From Sulfurovum sp. (GTDB lineage: Bacteria; Campylobacterota; Campylobacteria; Campylobacterales; Sulfurovaceae), in assembly GCA_027081115.1 (NCBI GenBank), contig JALWLD010000112.1:1-64000 (forward strand): DNA of 64,000 bases, read 5' to 3'. A program made the position numbers and the translations under genes. The notes under the pieces were generated by a model. That model searched no databases and was not told where the DNA came from. It saw nothing but the letters and a program-made list of their open reading frames with translations. Shown one piece after another: positions 9,231 through 19,311 of this stretch. Each line of letters starts with the position of its first letter. Position 1 is the stretch's first letter.

Positions 9231-9746
9231 CTATTTACTGTTGGCAGACTTAGCAGAAACATAAGCCAAAAACTCATCCAAGGCTTTCTCCAGCCCCAAT
9301 CGGATTGCTTCGATTCTCGCTTGAGAAGAACTTAATGCACTGGCATCGATATCGGATTCAACCACGGCATTGATCCTCTTCGTCTCTTTACCTTGTTTTG
9401 TCTTCATATCAAAACGTACTTTCACATTGGCACGATACCTGGTCACATATCCATTTTCATAAGCAAGTGGTGTAAAAGTACTGCCTGAATAGGAAATACG
9501 AATACTGCTGCCTGCCTGTTCTTTTGAAGTCACATGTCCTTTAAATCTGTTATAGACCAATCGATTCATCTCATCTTTCACAAAAGGAGCATTTTCAGGT
9601 TCAACCCTGTCCACAACCACTTCCACATAAACAGTATCTTCAAAAGTTTTTTTAATGTAATGCGATGAAGGTTTATAACCACAGGAAACCAATAGCAAAC
9701 CTATGAGAGTGAATAATAGAGAGTTAATCGTTAATAGTTTTTTCAT
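9231..9746 (-). CDS. lptE: LptE-like LPS-assembly lipoprotein
   Basis: 171 residues with a lipoprotein signal: basic start, hydrophobic core and lipobox LLVSC with Cys at about 22, followed by GYKPSSHY, the usual LptE-type start of the mature protein. Later segments (FVKDEMNRLVYNRFKGHV) agree with the LptE/RlpB fold, which plugs the LptD barrel and places LPS in the outer membrane. Sequence identity in this family is low, so the name rests on lipobox, size and its common position after leuS in Campylobacterota. The signal peptide is encoded by a stretch resembling AT-rich linker repeats (see findings). Confidence 0.75.
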   Translation of the reverse strand: MKKLLTINSLLFTLIGLLLVSCGYKPSSHYIKKTFEDTVYVEVVVDRVEPENAPFVKDEMNRLVYNRFKGHVTSKEQAGSSIRISYSGSTFTPLAYENGYVTRYRANVKVRFDMKTKQGKETKRINAVVESDIDASALSSSQARIEAIRLGLEKALDEFLAYVSAKSANSK

Positions 9747-9773
9747 TCTTTTTCCTGTGTATTCATTTTAAAA

Positions 9774-12215
9774 TTATGCTGGTTTGACGGCAAGATTTAC
9801 AAGCTTGTTTGGTACAACAATCTCTTTCATGATCTCCATACCTTCAAGCCATTTTGCACCTGCCTCTTTTGCTGTGAGTAATATCTCTTCTTGTAAAGCA
9901 GAAGGACTCACTTCGATTTGGGTACGTTTTTTGCCACCAATCATGACTACATACATCACTGAGTCTTGTACAAATACCTCTTCTTTTACTTCAAGTATAT
10001 CACCAAGATTTTTTCTATCAAACAAAATTTCAGATAACTCAGTTGTTACATGCGGAATGATTGGCTCAAGCAAATTAAGCATAATATACATTCCCTCTGT
10101 CCAGACCTCAGCACTCTCTTGTTTATCTAAGGCATTCATAGCTTCCATACAGGCAGCGATGAGTGTATTAAACGCAAATGTTTTTTCATAGACATCTGAA
10201 GATTTCTGCAATGCTTCATACACTTTTACACGTGCAAGCTTAGATGCTTTACTTAAACTGCTCTGATCAATCTCTGGCAATGCACTACCGGTCACTTTCT
10301 CTCTTCTGTCATAAAGTTTTTTAATGAACCTGAAGGCACCCTCAACTGCAGAGTCATTCCACTCTAACTCTTTTGCAGGTGGTGCAGCAAAAAGGGTAAA
10401 AAGCCTTGCCGTATCCGCACCATACTTTTCTACAAGTGCATCCGGATCTACCGTATTTCCTTTAGATTTTGACATTTTTGCACCATCCATAAGTACCATT
10501 CCCTGTGTAAGAAGATTCTCAAACGGTTCAGTAATATCATGGTAGCAAAGGTCACGTAACACTTTTGTAAAGAAACGTGCATACAAGAGGTGTAAAATAG
10601 CATGTTCTATCCCCCCTATATATTGGTCCACTCCTAACCAATAGTTAGCATCTTCTTTATCGATACCCGTCTCATTCCATTTCTTCGGATTGGTCGCATA
10701 GCGGAATTGATACCAACTTGACTGTACAAAAGTATCTAAGGTATCTGTTTCACGCAGTGCATCTTTTCCACATTTTGGACAGGCACAATTCTTCCATGTT
10801 GGATGATTTTCAAGTGGATTTCCTTCTCCTGTGATCTCAACATCTTCAGGCAGTGCAATAGGTAAATTTTCCACTTTTTCAGGCACAAGCCCACAAGATT
10901 CACAATGCACAAAAGGAATGGGTGCACCCCAGTAACGTTGGCGTGAAATACCCCAGTTTCGCAACTTATAATTCGTTGTACCTTTACCCACTCCCTCTTC
11001 TTCAAAGAAATTAATAATCGCCACTTTGGCTTCATTACTGTCAAGACAAGAGAAACGATCAGAGTCTATAAGATCTCCCGTTCCGGTATAAGGAAGTTCC
11101 TCTCCTCCTTCGATCACACGTTTGATCGGAAAATTGTATTGTGTAGCAAATTCAAAGTCCCTCTCATCATGTGCAGGTACAGCCATGACTGCACCACCAC
11201 CATAAGAAGCTAAAACAAAGTTGGCTGTCCATACCGGTATCTCTTCCCCTGTAAGCGGGTGGATCACAGTAATACCAAGATCATAGCCCTCTTTACCCTC
11301 TTTGGCTCTTTCTATCTCTGTCATATTGGTGATTTTTTCAATCTTCTCAATCACATTTGTATCTAAAAGACTGTTTTTTATCAAATACTTAGTAATCGGA
11401 TGTTCTGCAGCTAAAGCAGAATAAGTCACACCATAAATAGTATCTGGACGTGTAGTAAAGACCGTATATTTGTCAAAATTTCCACTCAGCTTCTCTTTAC
11501 TTGACGGACTCAATTCAAAATCAAATTCAAGTCCCTGTGATTTGCCTATCCAGTTACTCTGCATAGTAATGACCTGATTAGGCCATTTACCTTCCAACTC
11601 TGTTAAATCACCGAGTAATTCATCTGCGTACTTAATAATATCCAGATAATAGCCCGGCATCTCTTTGAGCTGTACTTCATTGTCACAACGCCAACAACAT
11701 CCCTCTTCTACCTGCTCATTGGCAAGAACGGTATGACAATCTTCACACCAGTTTACAGTTGTTGATTCACGATAAAGCAGTTTCTCTTCAAACATCTTAA
11801 TGATAAATTCCTGCTCCCACTTGGTATAGAGTTCATCACAGGTAGCAAATTCACGTGTTTTTGAAAAAGAGAGCCCTAAAGTATTAAGCTCTTTTCTCAT
11901 ATAGTCAATATTCGAGTAAGTCCACTCTTTAGGATGTCTCCCGTGCTTAATTGCTGCATTCTCCGCAGGCATACCAAAAGCATCCCAACCAATAGGGTGT
12001 AACACATTAAAATCCTGTTTTCTATAGTAACGCGCAAAAGCATCACCAATCGCATAATTTCTAACATGCCCCATATGCAAACGCCCACTAGGGAAAGGAA
12101 ACATACTTAAGATATATTTTTTTTTCTGTTCAAGAGAATCAGAAGGTTCAAATGCCTTTTCTTCTTCCCATTTTTTCTGCCATTTGGCTTCAATCTCATT
12201 TGGATTGTAACTCAT
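9774..12215 (-). CDS. leuS: Leucyl-tRNA synthetase
   Basis: 813 residues, class I synthetase. HIGH-type motif in [17 protein letters not shown] near 43-58, CP1 editing domain with [17 protein letters not shown] in [14 protein letters not shown], and two Cys-pair zinc ribbons (CEDCHTV with CCWRC, and CESCGLV with CACPKCG). Charges tRNA-Leu. Preceded by a GATATAATCC promoter (12253-12258) and followed 27 bases later by the lptE-like gene, so it leads the leuS-lptE-folC-mfd-regulator operon. Confidence 0.97.
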   Translation of the reverse strand: MSYNPNEIEAKWQKKWEEEKAFEPSDSLEQKKKYILSMFPFPSGRLHMGHVRNYAIGDAFARYYRKQDFNVLHPIGWDAFGMPAENAAIKHGRHPKEWTYSNIDYMRKELNTLGLSFSKTREFATCDELYTKWEQEFIIKMFEEKLLYRESTTVNWCEDCHTVLANEQVEEGCCWRCDNEVQLKEMPGYYLDIIKYADELLGDLTELEGKWPNQVITMQSNWIGKSQGLEFDFELSPSSKEKLSGNFDKYTVFTTRPDTIYGVTYSALAAEHPITKYLIKNSLLDTNVIEKIEKITNMTEIERAKEGKEGYDLGITVIHPLTGEEIPVWTANFVLASYGGGAVMAVPAHDERDFEFATQYNFPIKRVIEGGEELPYTGTGDLIDSDRFSCLDSNEAKVAIINFFEEEGVGKGTTNYKLRNWGISRQRYWGAPIPFVHCESCGLVPEKVENLPIALPEDVEITGEGNPLENHPTWKNCACPKCGKDALRETDTLDTFVQSSWYQFRYATNPKKWNETGIDKEDANYWLGVDQYIGGIEHAILHLLYARFFTKVLRDLCYHDITEPFENLLTQGMVLMDGAKMSKSKGNTVDPDALVEKYGADTARLFTLFAAPPAKELEWNDSAVEGAFRFIKKLYDRREKVTGSALPEIDQSSLSKASKLARVKVYEALQKSSDVYEKTFAFNTLIAACMEAMNALDKQESAEVWTEGMYIMLNLLEPIIPHVTTELSEILFDRKNLGDILEVKEEVFVQDSVMYVVMIGGKKRTQIEVSPSALQEEILLTAKEAGAKWLEGMEIMKEIVVPNKLVNLAVKPA

Positions 12216-12252
12216 GTTAAACTCGCTTCTTTGTGATTATTTAATTGGAAGG

Positions 12253-12258
12253 ATTATA
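12253..12258 (-). promoter_or_regulatory. leuS: -10 element for leuS operon
   Basis: TATAAT in the context GATATAATCC, about 38 bases before the leuS ATG. The same ten-base context recurs before ndk and rplY. Confidence 0.5.
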
Positions 12259-12319
12259 TCGAATAAGGGGTTAGATACATCTGTTGCAGGAGAGGAGACT
12301 CCTCCCCTAGATATGGCGC

Positions 12320-13204
12320 TTACTTAAATGTATCACACTGTCTAAGATCACCTGACTCAAATCCACGTCTAAACCAGGCTACACGCTGTTTTGAACTTCC
12401 ATGAGTAAAGCCGTCCGGTCGTACTTTCTGACCAGCCTGTCGTTGTAAAGTGTCATCACCAATGGAAGATGCTGCACGCAAGGCCTCTTCTACATCTCCA
12501 GGCTCCAGCATCTTGAATTTTTTCTGTGCATGATATGCCCAGGCTCCTGCATAACAGTCTGCTTGAAGCTCTACACGTACTTGTAAAGCATTGGCTTTTT
12601 TAGAGTTACCTCCCCAACTTTGTTTTGCCTGCTGTACCTTGTTTAATGTCCCTTGTAAATCTTGTATATGGTGTCCAATCTCATGAGCAAGTACATACGC
12701 CTGTGCAAAATCGCCAGGAGAGTTGTGTCTTTTTGCCAAATCATCAAAGAAACCCAGATCTAGATACACTTTTTTATCTGCTGGGCAGTAAAATGGTCCC
12801 ATCTGAGACTGAGCTGCACCACATCCGCTTTTTGTATATCCTCTGTAGAGTACCATAGTTGGTTTGCTATAGCGCATACCATATTTGGCAAGTGTCTCTG
12901 TCCAGACATCTTCGGTACTCTTCAATACTTTTGAGATGAATACTTTTCGTTTTTCATCTTCTGCTTTATTCACCGGTTGAGATGAAGTACCACCCATACC
13001 AATGATTGCCAAAGGGTTATATCCCATCAAATATGCAGCAATACCCGCACCAATAATCACAAGGCCAAATTTTGATTTAAGGAGTGGTTTTACCAGTGGC
13101 CAAAGTATCATCATTGTCTGCATAGACGGCATTCCACCAACTCTGCCTGTACTGGCTCTCCTATCGTCTACGTTACTACTCTCCTCTTCATTATCCATAC
13201 GCAT
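12320..13204 (-). CDS. Neutral zinc metallopeptidase, YpfJ family
   Basis: 294 residues. Hydrophilic N-terminus, one membrane helix (about 38-66, SKFGLVIIGAGIAAYLMGYNP), then a zinc-peptidase domain with HEIGHHIQDLQG (zincin HExxH) and downstream Glu in LQADCYAGAW as third ligand. YpfJ/YmdB-unrelated 'putative neutral zinc metallopeptidase' proteins have the same length and order; substrates are unknown. Divergent from dnaX with 93 bases between them. An alternative Met (MRMDNEE vs MDNEE) changes the start by two codons only. Confidence 0.88.
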   Translation of the reverse strand: MRMDNEEESSNVDDRRASTGRVGGMPSMQTMMILWPLVKPLLKSKFGLVIIGAGIAAYLMGYNPLAIIGMGGTSSQPVNKAEDEKRKVFISKVLKSTEDVWTETLAKYGMRYSKPTMVLYRGYTKSGCGAAQSQMGPFYCPADKKVYLDLGFFDDLAKRHNSPGDFAQAYVLAHEIGHHIQDLQGTLNKVQQAKQSWGGNSKKANALQVRVELQADCYAGAWAYHAQKKFKMLEPGDVEEALRAASSIGDDTLQRQAGQKVRPDGFTHGSSKQRVAWFRRGFESGDLRQCDTFK

Positions 13205-13297
13205 AGTAAGCCTTTTATATTATTTTCTGTTATCCAATTATACCAACCAAAAGTAAAATTTAACTACAATGGTATCAAGAAAAAAAGAGGAGCCTGT

Positions 13298-15193
13298 TTG
13301 TCATTAGCCTTAGCAAGAAAATACCGCCCAGCCACTTTTGATGACCTCATAGGTCAAGAATTGGTTTCACAAACTTTATCTTTGGCACTTGATGGGAACA
13401 GACTCTCTCATGCCTATCTTTTCTCCGGACTAAGAGGTTCAGGGAAAACTTCCACAGCACGTATCTTTGCCAAAGCACTCCTTTGTGAAAAGGGAACTAC
13501 TTCACACCCTTGTGGTACTTGTCCTCATTGTATAATGTCAGCTGAGAACAGACATATGGATATCATTGAGATGGATGCAGCCTCCAACCGTGGTATTGAT
13601 GATATTAAAGACCTCATAGAACATACCAAATACAAACCTTCTTCTGCACGTTACAAAATTTTTATTATCGATGAAGTCCATATGCTGACCCCTCAAGCCT
13701 TCAATGCCTTACTAAAAACCCTGGAAGAACCGCCAGATTTTGTAAAGTTTATCTTGGCAACTACAGACCCTCTAAAACTTCCTGCAACGATTCTCTCCCG
13801 TACTCAACACTTCAGATTTAAAAAGATCCCCCAAAATCTTGTCCTAAAACACTTAGAACACATTTTAAATTTGGAAAATGTAAGTTATGAGAAGGAAGCA
13901 CTTGATATTATTGCCAGGACAGGAGCAGGTTCACTAAGAGATTCACTAACGCTCCTTGATCAAGCTATTGTCTACTCTAAAAATCATGTAGATATAGCTA
14001 CTGTTACCGGTATGTTGGGAATTATCGAACCTTCATTGCTTGAAGCACTACTTAATGATATCGTCCATAAAGACAAAAGTAAAATCCTAACCTTTATTAA
14101 ACTCGCTTCTGATTATGAAGCTGAAATGATCTTAGATGAGCTTACCCTCTATCTTAAAGAGTTGCTTTTAACACAAAGCAGTACTTTTTCTCCTATGACC
14201 ATTGAACGTTTTTTCCGTGTCATCGCAGATGCCAAATCACTTTTAGCTTTGGGAAGTGACGGAGAATTTGTATTGACTCTCTCTTTATTCAAAATGATGG
14301 AAGCACTCGAGATCAAAGATATCGATATGATGATCCGTTCTTTGGAAAAAGAATTGCAAGGTGTAGAAATCACAGAGATCATGGTTACAACACCAGACCA
14401 GGACAACAAAGCACCGAATGAAGTGATTACTATTACCGAAGAAGAGATAGTAGCAACCCTACCCAAAGTAAACATTCCTCGTTCAGAAGGTAGCCTTCAA
14501 GAAGAAGTAGATATTCAACAGGATCAGCCACAAAATCTTGAAACAATCGAGACCCAAGAAGAGCATTCTGAAAAGACTGAACCACAAAAAGATCAAAAAC
14601 CAGAAACCCCTCTGAACACTGAACACTCAACACTCAACACTAATAAATTCAATGAACTTATTTCAAAAATCTATGACAGAAGTTTTGACTTGGGAGAATG
14701 TTTCAAACACAACATTGAGTTTGAAAGTTTTGAAAACCATAAACTAACCTGGGGTTCAACAGCTGAAGGAGAAGAGAAGAAACAGCTTGTTACACATTGG
14801 GGTGTGATCAATATGTTTGTCAAGGAGATCTTTGGATTTGAAACCAAGATCGTAAATATCGCTAAAAAAAAAGTAATTAATAATGCTGTAGCCCCGGAAG
14901 ATGCTTCCATAAATACAAAAAACATTTTACACAGCAAAGAAAGTGATACCCCTCAACCAAATAATGAAAACTTAATATCTGAATCTACCACAGTCAACCC
15001 TCCACATAACGATGCAGACTCCACATCTATGATAGAAGATGTGGAGATGAAAAGTTCCTGTATTGCCCCAGATGCCGGAGAAACCGAAGCAGCAAAAGAA
15101 AAAGACCCTTCTACACTTTTAGAAGAACCAATGATCAAAGAGGCCATTGCACTTTTTAATCCAAAAAAAGTACGTATTAAGAAAAATGTGTAG
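13298..15193 (+). CDS. dnaX: DNA polymerase III subunits gamma/tau
   Basis: 631 residues. TTG start with AGAGGAG seven bases upstream; the sequence MSLALARKYRP is the normal family start. AAA+ clamp-loader ATPase: Walker A in GLRGSGKTSTAR, four-Cys zinc site (CEKG, then CGTCPHC), Walker B DEVHML, LEEPP, and sensor 1 in ATTDPLKLPATILSRTQ. Domain III ends near 365; a long acidic Glu/Gln-rich linker (about 370-450) leads to a tau-like C-terminal part. The linker contains a 7-base tandem repeat and the C-terminal part an A9 run, either of which could give truncated products (see findings). Confidence 0.95.
   Translation: MSLALARKYRPATFDDLIGQELVSQTLSLALDGNRLSHAYLFSGLRGSGKTSTARIFAKALLCEKGTTSHPCGTCPHCIMSAENRHMDIIEMDAASNRGIDDIKDLIEHTKYKPSSARYKIFIIDEVHMLTPQAFNALLKTLEEPPDFVKFILATTDPLKLPATILSRTQHFRFKKIPQNLVLKHLEHILNLENVSYEKEALDIIARTGAGSLRDSLTLLDQAIVYSKNHVDIATVTGMLGIIEPSLLEALLNDIVHKDKSKILTFIKLASDYEAEMILDELTLYLKELLLTQSSTFSPMTIERFFRVIADAKSLLALGSDGEFVLTLSLFKMMEALEIKDIDMMIRSLEKELQGVEITEIMVTTPDQDNKAPNEVITITEEEIVATLPKVNIPRSEGSLQEEVDIQQDQPQNLETIETQEEHSEKTEPQKDQKPETPLNTEHSTLNTNKFNELISKIYDRSFDLGECFKHNIEFESFENHKLTWGSTAEGEEKKQLVTHWGVINMFVKEIFGFETKIVNIAKKKVINNAVAPEDASINTKNILHSKESDTPQPNNENLISESTTVNPPHNDADSTSMIEDVEMKSSCIAPDAGETEAAKEKDPSTLLEEPMIKEAIALFNPKKVRIKKNV
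14613..14640 (+). repeat. dnaX: Four-copy heptamer tandem repeat inside dnaX
   Basis: Two copies of TGAACAC followed by two copies of TCAACAC, then ACT. They encode part of NTEHSTLNTNK in the tau linker. As seven is not a multiple of three, copy number change shifts the frame; a gain of one unit would put TAATAA in frame right after the repeat. Confidence 0.85.
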
Positions 15194-15216
15194 GGTGGTG
15201 TAATTGCCATTACCTC

Positions 15217-16029
15217 CTACAATTCCATCCATGCCTTTGTCACGATTTTAGGCTGATCATCATAAATCTTTATTTTCTCTGCTCCAATACAGTATCCTTC
15301 ATTATCCAATTCAAAGACTATCATCTGTAAGAGAGATTTACAGTCGTTTGGCACATCAAAATGGCCACCCAACCCTGTTAAGAAACGTTTTATAGGTACT
15401 TCTGCTTCCATACCTATAACACCGTCTCTACAACCTGTAAGACCAACATCTGTCACATAACAACATCCCTCCACAACTTGCAGATCATCCGTTGCTACAT
15501 GGGTATGGGTACCTAAAATGGCCGAGACCTCTGCTTTTAAAAGATGTAAAAGCACATGTTTCTCTGAGGTAGCTTCAGCATGCATATCAATAACAATATG
15601 TCTATAGCCCTCTTCTTTCAATGTCGATACTTGCTCTTTGATCATCGTAAAAGGATTATCTACCATAGGCATGGTATAGTGTCCCATAAGATTAATAACG
15701 GCAAGATCATGCCCCAATAAGGTTGTTTTAAACAGCCCATTTCCCGGTGTCTCTTTAGGATAATTGATAGGACGGATCAGGGGGTAGGTATCAAAGAGTT
15801 GAAGTATCTCTTTTTTGTCAAAGCTGTGGTTCCCTCCGGTCATCATATCAATGCCATATCCCAACAGTTCCACACAGTTTTTTTCAGTCAGACCAAAACC
15901 ATGTGAAGCATTTTCATAATTGGCAATAGTAAAATCAATAAAATGTTCCTGCTGAAGACGCTTAAGATGTCTCTTAAGCATGAGACGGCCAGGTTTACCT
16001 ACAATATCGCCTATAAACCCAATCTTCAC
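15217..16029 (-). CDS. YmdB-family metallophosphoesterase
   Basis: 270 residues from a GTG start at 16029, four bases after the fabH stop, giving MKIGFIGDIVGKPGR, the usual family start; a longer in-frame reading would run into fabH. Metal-binding motifs GDIVG, NYENASHGFGLT, GGNHSFDK and GTHTHV are present, as in the B. subtilis YmdB 2',3'-cyclic nucleotide phosphodiesterase family (TIGR00282). In B. subtilis the protein influences motility and biofilm genes; the role here is not known. Co-transcribed with fabH. Confidence 0.88.
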   Translation of the reverse strand: MKIGFIGDIVGKPGRLMLKRHLKRLQQEHFIDFTIANYENASHGFGLTEKNCVELLGYGIDMMTGGNHSFDKKEILQLFDTYPLIRPINYPKETPGNGLFKTTLLGHDLAVINLMGHYTMPMVDNPFTMIKEQVSTLKEEGYRHIVIDMHAEATSEKHVLLHLLKAEVSAILGTHTHVATDDLQVVEGCCYVTDVGLTGCRDGVIGMEAEVPIKRFLTGLGGHFDVPNDCKSLLQMIVFELDNEGYCIGAEKIKIYDDQPKIVTKAWMEL

Positions 16030-16033
16030 GAAT

Positions 16034-17050
16034 TTATTTACTCTTCCCCGCAAACGGAAGTAAGGCACTTGCCCAAGTCAAGCCACCGCCAAAGGTATCA
16101 AGTAACATTAACTCGCCACTCTGAAGTCTTCCTGACTCCCAAATATCATTGATCGCCATTGGTATGGAAGCCGCTGATGTATTTCCATATTTTCCAACAG
16201 TTAATACCACCTGTTCTTCTCTCATTTTAAGCGCATCTCCTACCGCTTTGATAATACGATAGTTTGCCTGATGAGGGATAAAGTGAGGGATATCATCTGA
16301 AGCAATTTCATTTTTTTCCAAGATCTCTTTGACATCTTTGGTTAAGGTTTTCACTGCAAGTTTAAAAGTTTCATTCCCTTTCATCTGCACAAAATTCAAC
16401 CCTTCATCTATGACTTTCTGACTCACAGGGTTAATGGCACCTGGTGCCGGTGTGACAAGAAAATCTGCATATGAACCATCTGCTGAAGCATGCACATCAA
16501 TGAAACCTTCTTCAGCGTTATCTGTCGCAGATATCACTGCAGCACCTGCACCATCACCAAACAAAATACAAGTACTTCTATCTGTATAGTCAACGATGGA
16601 AGAGAACTTCTCTGCACCGATAACCAGTACATTTTTTTTCATACCAGACTCAATAAATGCCTTTGCAATAGAGAGTAGATAGACAAAACCACTACAAGCT
16701 GCAGAAATATCAAATGCCTGTACATTTCTAATACCTAGTTTGTCTGAGATTATACATGCTGTAGAAGGCATATTGAAATAGTCCGGTGTAACTGTTGCAC
16801 AAAGGACAAGATCAATCTCATCATTGTTTAATGCTGCACGCTCTATGGCAAGTTGTGCCGCTTTAGCACCCATGTCACTTGTAACTTCATCTTGAGCTGC
16901 AATATGGCGCTCAGAGATACCTGTACGCTTTACAATCCACTCATCTGTGGTATCAACCATCTTTTCAAGGTCGGCATTTGATAAGATCTTTTCAGGAACA
17001 TATGCCCCTATAGAACGGAATGAAGCATAGTGTGATTTTGTCTGTGACAT
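16034..17050 (-). CDS. fabH: 3-oxoacyl-ACP synthase III (KAS III)
   Basis: 338 residues. Thiolase fold with catalytic Cys in [10 protein letters not shown], His in [10 protein letters not shown] and Asn in [12 protein letters not shown]. Condenses acetyl-CoA with malonyl-ACP to begin fatty acid synthesis. Follows plsX with a 114-base gap holding two palindromes, and is followed after four bases by the YmdB-family gene. Confidence 0.96.
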   Translation of the reverse strand: MSQTKSHYASFRSIGAYVPEKILSNADLEKMVDTTDEWIVKRTGISERHIAAQDEVTSDMGAKAAQLAIERAALNNDEIDLVLCATVTPDYFNMPSTACIISDKLGIRNVQAFDISAACSGFVYLLSIAKAFIESGMKKNVLVIGAEKFSSIVDYTDRSTCILFGDGAGAAVISATDNAEEGFIDVHASADGSYADFLVTPAPGAINPVSQKVIDEGLNFVQMKGNETFKLAVKTLTKDVKEILEKNEIASDDIPHFIPHQANYRIIKAVGDALKMREEQVVLTVGKYGNTSAASIPMAINDIWESGRLQSGELMLLDTFGGGLTWASALLPFAGKSK

Positions 17051-17064
17051 GATTATCCTTAGGC

Positions 17065-17080
17065 AATACCAAGTGGTATT
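17065..17080. repeat. Short inverted repeat upstream of fabH
   Basis: AATACC-AAGT-GGTATT, a perfect six-base-arm hairpin 15 bases before the fabH ATG on the minus strand. It could affect fabH translation or be an operator. Confidence 0.4.
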
Positions 17081-17142
17081 TGACCAAAATTATTAGGGTT
17101 ATTTTACCATAAAATTCTAATGAGAGAGGTGTAATTGGGGAT

Positions 17143-17164
17143 TTGACAGGTAAATACCTGTCAA
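17143..17164. repeat. Perfect palindrome directly after plsX
   Basis: TTGACAGGTA-AA-TACCTGTCAA abuts the plsX stop codon. In RNA it forms a stable hairpin but no U-tract follows, so it looks like an mRNA-stability or attenuation element, or a protein site, rather than a classical terminator. Confidence 0.5.
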
Positions 17165-18154
17165 TTATTTATCATTACTAAGGAGTTCTTCTATCACTGT
17201 ATTGACATCTGATTGTGTATATTGAATGGCTTGAAAGAGTGCATTTTTAATGGCTTTTGCATTGGAAGCACCATGAGAAATGATAGCACAACCGTCAATA
17301 CCGAGCAGTGGTGCACCACCATATTCATCTTTATCAATTTGTTTTTTCATATTTGCAAATACTTTTTTACGCATCAACAGAGCACCAATTTTAGCAGGAA
17401 GAGACTTTCTGATATGCTGTTTCATCAAATCAAACACAGTTGTTACAACACCTTCAGAAGTCTTCAATAAGATATTGCCTGTAAATCCATCACATACAAT
17501 CACATTGACTTTTCCGTTAAATATATCTTTCCCTTCAACATTCCCAATAAAACCTTTAAGGTCTTTTAAGAGAGTAAATGCTTCTTTTGTCAGAGCATTT
17601 CCTTTACTGTCTTCAGAACCATTTGAAAGCAGTCCTACACTTGGAGCTTGTATTCCCATAATCTTTTGGACATAGGCTTCACCCATCGCTCCAAATTCAT
17701 ACAAGTTTTGAGGTGTACAATCCGTCACAGCCCCCACATCTAATACCAGAGTTTTGATGTCAGTTGTACTTGGCATCAACGTGGCCAATGCCGGTTTTGA
17801 AATGTGAGGGAGTCTACCCATTCTCAAAGTTGCCAATGTCATAGTTGCACCTGAATGTCCAGCTGAAACTACGGCATCTGCCTCTTTGTTACGTACCAAT
17901 TCTACTGCTTTGTAAATGGAAGATTCTTTACGTTTCAAAGCATTGGTTGCCTGATCACTCATAGCAATCACATCACCGGCATCTACAATTTCTACTTTGT
18001 TAATATAATATTGTGGGAGGAGTGAGAGTATCTCTGTTTTATCACCTACAAGTATAGGGACAAATTTTTTTTCTTCCAGTGCTTGAACCACACCTTCAAT
18101 TATAGGTTCAGGACCGAAGTCCCCACCCATAGCGTCAATCGCAATTTTAATCAT
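17165..18154 (-). CDS. plsX: Phosphate acyltransferase PlsX
   Basis: 329 residues. Starts [15 protein letters not shown], the PlsX N-terminal signature, with [23 protein letters not shown] and [13 protein letters not shown] later. Makes acyl-phosphate from acyl-ACP for glycerol-3-phosphate acylation by PlsY. Starts five bases after rpmF, in the common rpmF-plsX-fabH arrangement. Confidence 0.96.
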   Translation of the reverse strand: MIKIAIDAMGGDFGPEPIIEGVVQALEEKKFVPILVGDKTEILSLLPQYYINKVEIVDAGDVIAMSDQATNALKRKESSIYKAVELVRNKEADAVVSAGHSGATMTLATLRMGRLPHISKPALATLMPSTTDIKTLVLDVGAVTDCTPQNLYEFGAMGEAYVQKIMGIQAPSVGLLSNGSEDSKGNALTKEAFTLLKDLKGFIGNVEGKDIFNGKVNVIVCDGFTGNILLKTSEGVVTTVFDLMKQHIRKSLPAKIGALLMRKKVFANMKKQIDKDEYGGAPLLGIDGCAIISHGASNAKAIKNALFQAIQYTQSDVNTVIEELLSNDK

Positions 18155-18159
18155 CTAGA

Positions 18160-18321
18160 TTACGCTTTAGTTGTTTTGTACTCACCAGTTGTCATATTCA
18201 TGTGGTGAGGCATTCTCCATGTTCCATCTGCATCTTTTACAGGCATTGGTAATGTTAATTTGTAATGTGTTCTTCTTTTTGCTGCTCTCGTGTGACTCAC
18301 ACGTCTTTTAGGTACTGCCAT
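18160..18321 (-). CDS. rpmF: 50S ribosomal protein L32
   Basis: 53 residues beginning [20 protein letters not shown] and ending [10 protein letters not shown], matching short bacterial L32. No zinc Cys pairs are present, so this is the zinc-free form. Lies between yceD (26 bases upstream) and plsX (five bases downstream). Confidence 0.95.
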   Translation of the reverse strand: MAVPKRRVSHTRAAKRRTHYKLTLPMPVKDADGTWRMPHHMNMTTGEYKTTKA

Positions 18322-18347
18322 GTTTTATCCTTTGTTTATATGTATTT

Positions 18348-18722
18348 CTAAAACTCTACTTCAAAATCCTCATCTCCATTGTCACATGTGTCACAATAGT
18401 GATAAGCACCCTGAATTGCATTAATTTCGCTCTCAAGGATGTACGTAACATCGATTACGCCATCTAAAAACTCAATTATATCCAAATCATCTTTATCTTC
18501 AGAGACCTCGTCACTGAGCTTCAGTCGTAGCGGACTTGTTACGACATAATCAAAACTTTGACCACATCTGTCACAATCCAACTTCAAACTGCCGTCCATT
18601 ATGGCATCCAAAGTAACGCGATGATAACCGCTCTTTTTCAAAGTTCCCTCTAACTTCACACCCTGAACTTCAAGTTCAATCGGCTTAGCAGTGGAACCCA
18701 CCTTATCAAAAACTATTTTCAA
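18348..18722 (-). CDS. DUF177/YceD-family protein
   Basis: 124 residues. Two Cys pairs (CDRCGQ and CDTCDN) around an acidic region match the YceD/DUF177 family normally encoded just before rpmF; family members are linked to 23S rRNA accumulation. Located 15 bases after ndk. Confidence 0.85.
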   Translation of the reverse strand: MKIVFDKVGSTAKPIELEVQGVKLEGTLKKSGYHRVTLDAIMDGSLKLDCDRCGQSFDYVVTSPLRLKLSDEVSEDKDDLDIIEFLDGVIDVTYILESEINAIQGAYHYCDTCDNGDEDFEVEF

Positions 18723-18737
18723 AAGAAAATCGTTTAA

Positions 18738-19151
18738 TTAATAGATTTCTCTCTCAGCAAAGAAGAAAGAGATTTCAACTTTAGCATTTTCAACAGAGTC
18801 TGAACCATGTACAGCATTGGCATCAATACTGTCTGCAAAATCAGCTCTGATCGTACCAGCTTCAGCTTCAGCAGGGTTTGTTGCACCCATAAGGTCTCTA
18901 TTCTTTGCCATTGCATCTTCACCTTCAAGTACAGTTACTACAACCGGTCCTGAGATCATAAAATCTACAAGGTCTTTAAAGAAAGGTCTTTCAGCATGAA
19001 TAGCATAAAATGCTTCTGCATCTACTCTTGAAAGTCTAGTCTTTTTTGTAGCTGCAATTCTAAGTCCTGCTGCTTCAAATCTAGCTAGGATCTCTCCTAC
19101 TACATTTTTTGCTACTGCATCTGGTTTGATGATTGATAATGTTTGTTCCAT
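18738..19151 (-). CDS. ndk: Nucleoside diphosphate kinase
   Basis: 137 residues from ATG at 19151, giving [20 protein letters not shown] lies eight bases upstream and the longer in-frame extension lacks family similarity. Active-site His in [12 protein letters not shown]. Exchanges gamma-phosphate among nucleotides. First gene of ndk-yceD-rpmF-plsX-fabH-ymdB, behind a GATATAATCC promoter. Confidence 0.96.
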   Translation of the reverse strand: MEQTLSIIKPDAVAKNVVGEILARFEAAGLRIAATKKTRLSRVDAEAFYAIHAERPFFKDLVDFMISGPVVVTVLEGEDAMAKNRDLMGATNPAEAEAGTIRADFADSIDANAVHGSDSVENAKVEISFFFAEREIY

Positions 19152-19220
19152 CTTAATATTCCTAAGCGATAATTTACTTCTTGCCATCCAAAGATAGTGT
19201 GACGAAAGTATTCGGGCGGG

Positions 19221-19226
19221 ATTATA
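19221..19226 (-). promoter_or_regulatory. ndk: -10 element for the ndk operon
   Basis: TATAAT in GATATAATCC, about 70 bases before the ndk ATG. Confidence 0.5.
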
Positions 19227-19273
19227 TCGAAATTAAGATTAAAGATTTATTAAAAAATAAGGGGGAATTATAG

Positions 19274-19301
19274 ATGTTATTGCCGGGCAGGTGCCCGACA
19301 T
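19274..19301 (-). terminator. Hairpin after the ferredoxin gene
   Basis: GATGT...ACATC enclose a strong GGGCA-GG-TGCCC stem just past the ferredoxin stop. It lacks a good U-tract (ATAATTCCCCC follows on the minus strand), so termination is possible but not certain. Confidence 0.4.
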
Positions 19302-19311
19302 CAGTAAAGAC

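Noticed and set aside
10736-11044. Minus-strand 102-codon frame in leuS
   Set aside because: Out-of-frame shadow of leuS.
12288-12312. Terminator GGAGAGGAG/CTCCTCCCC after the YpfJ gene
   Set aside because: Alternate pairings with a tiny loop and no U-tract, too uncertain to list.
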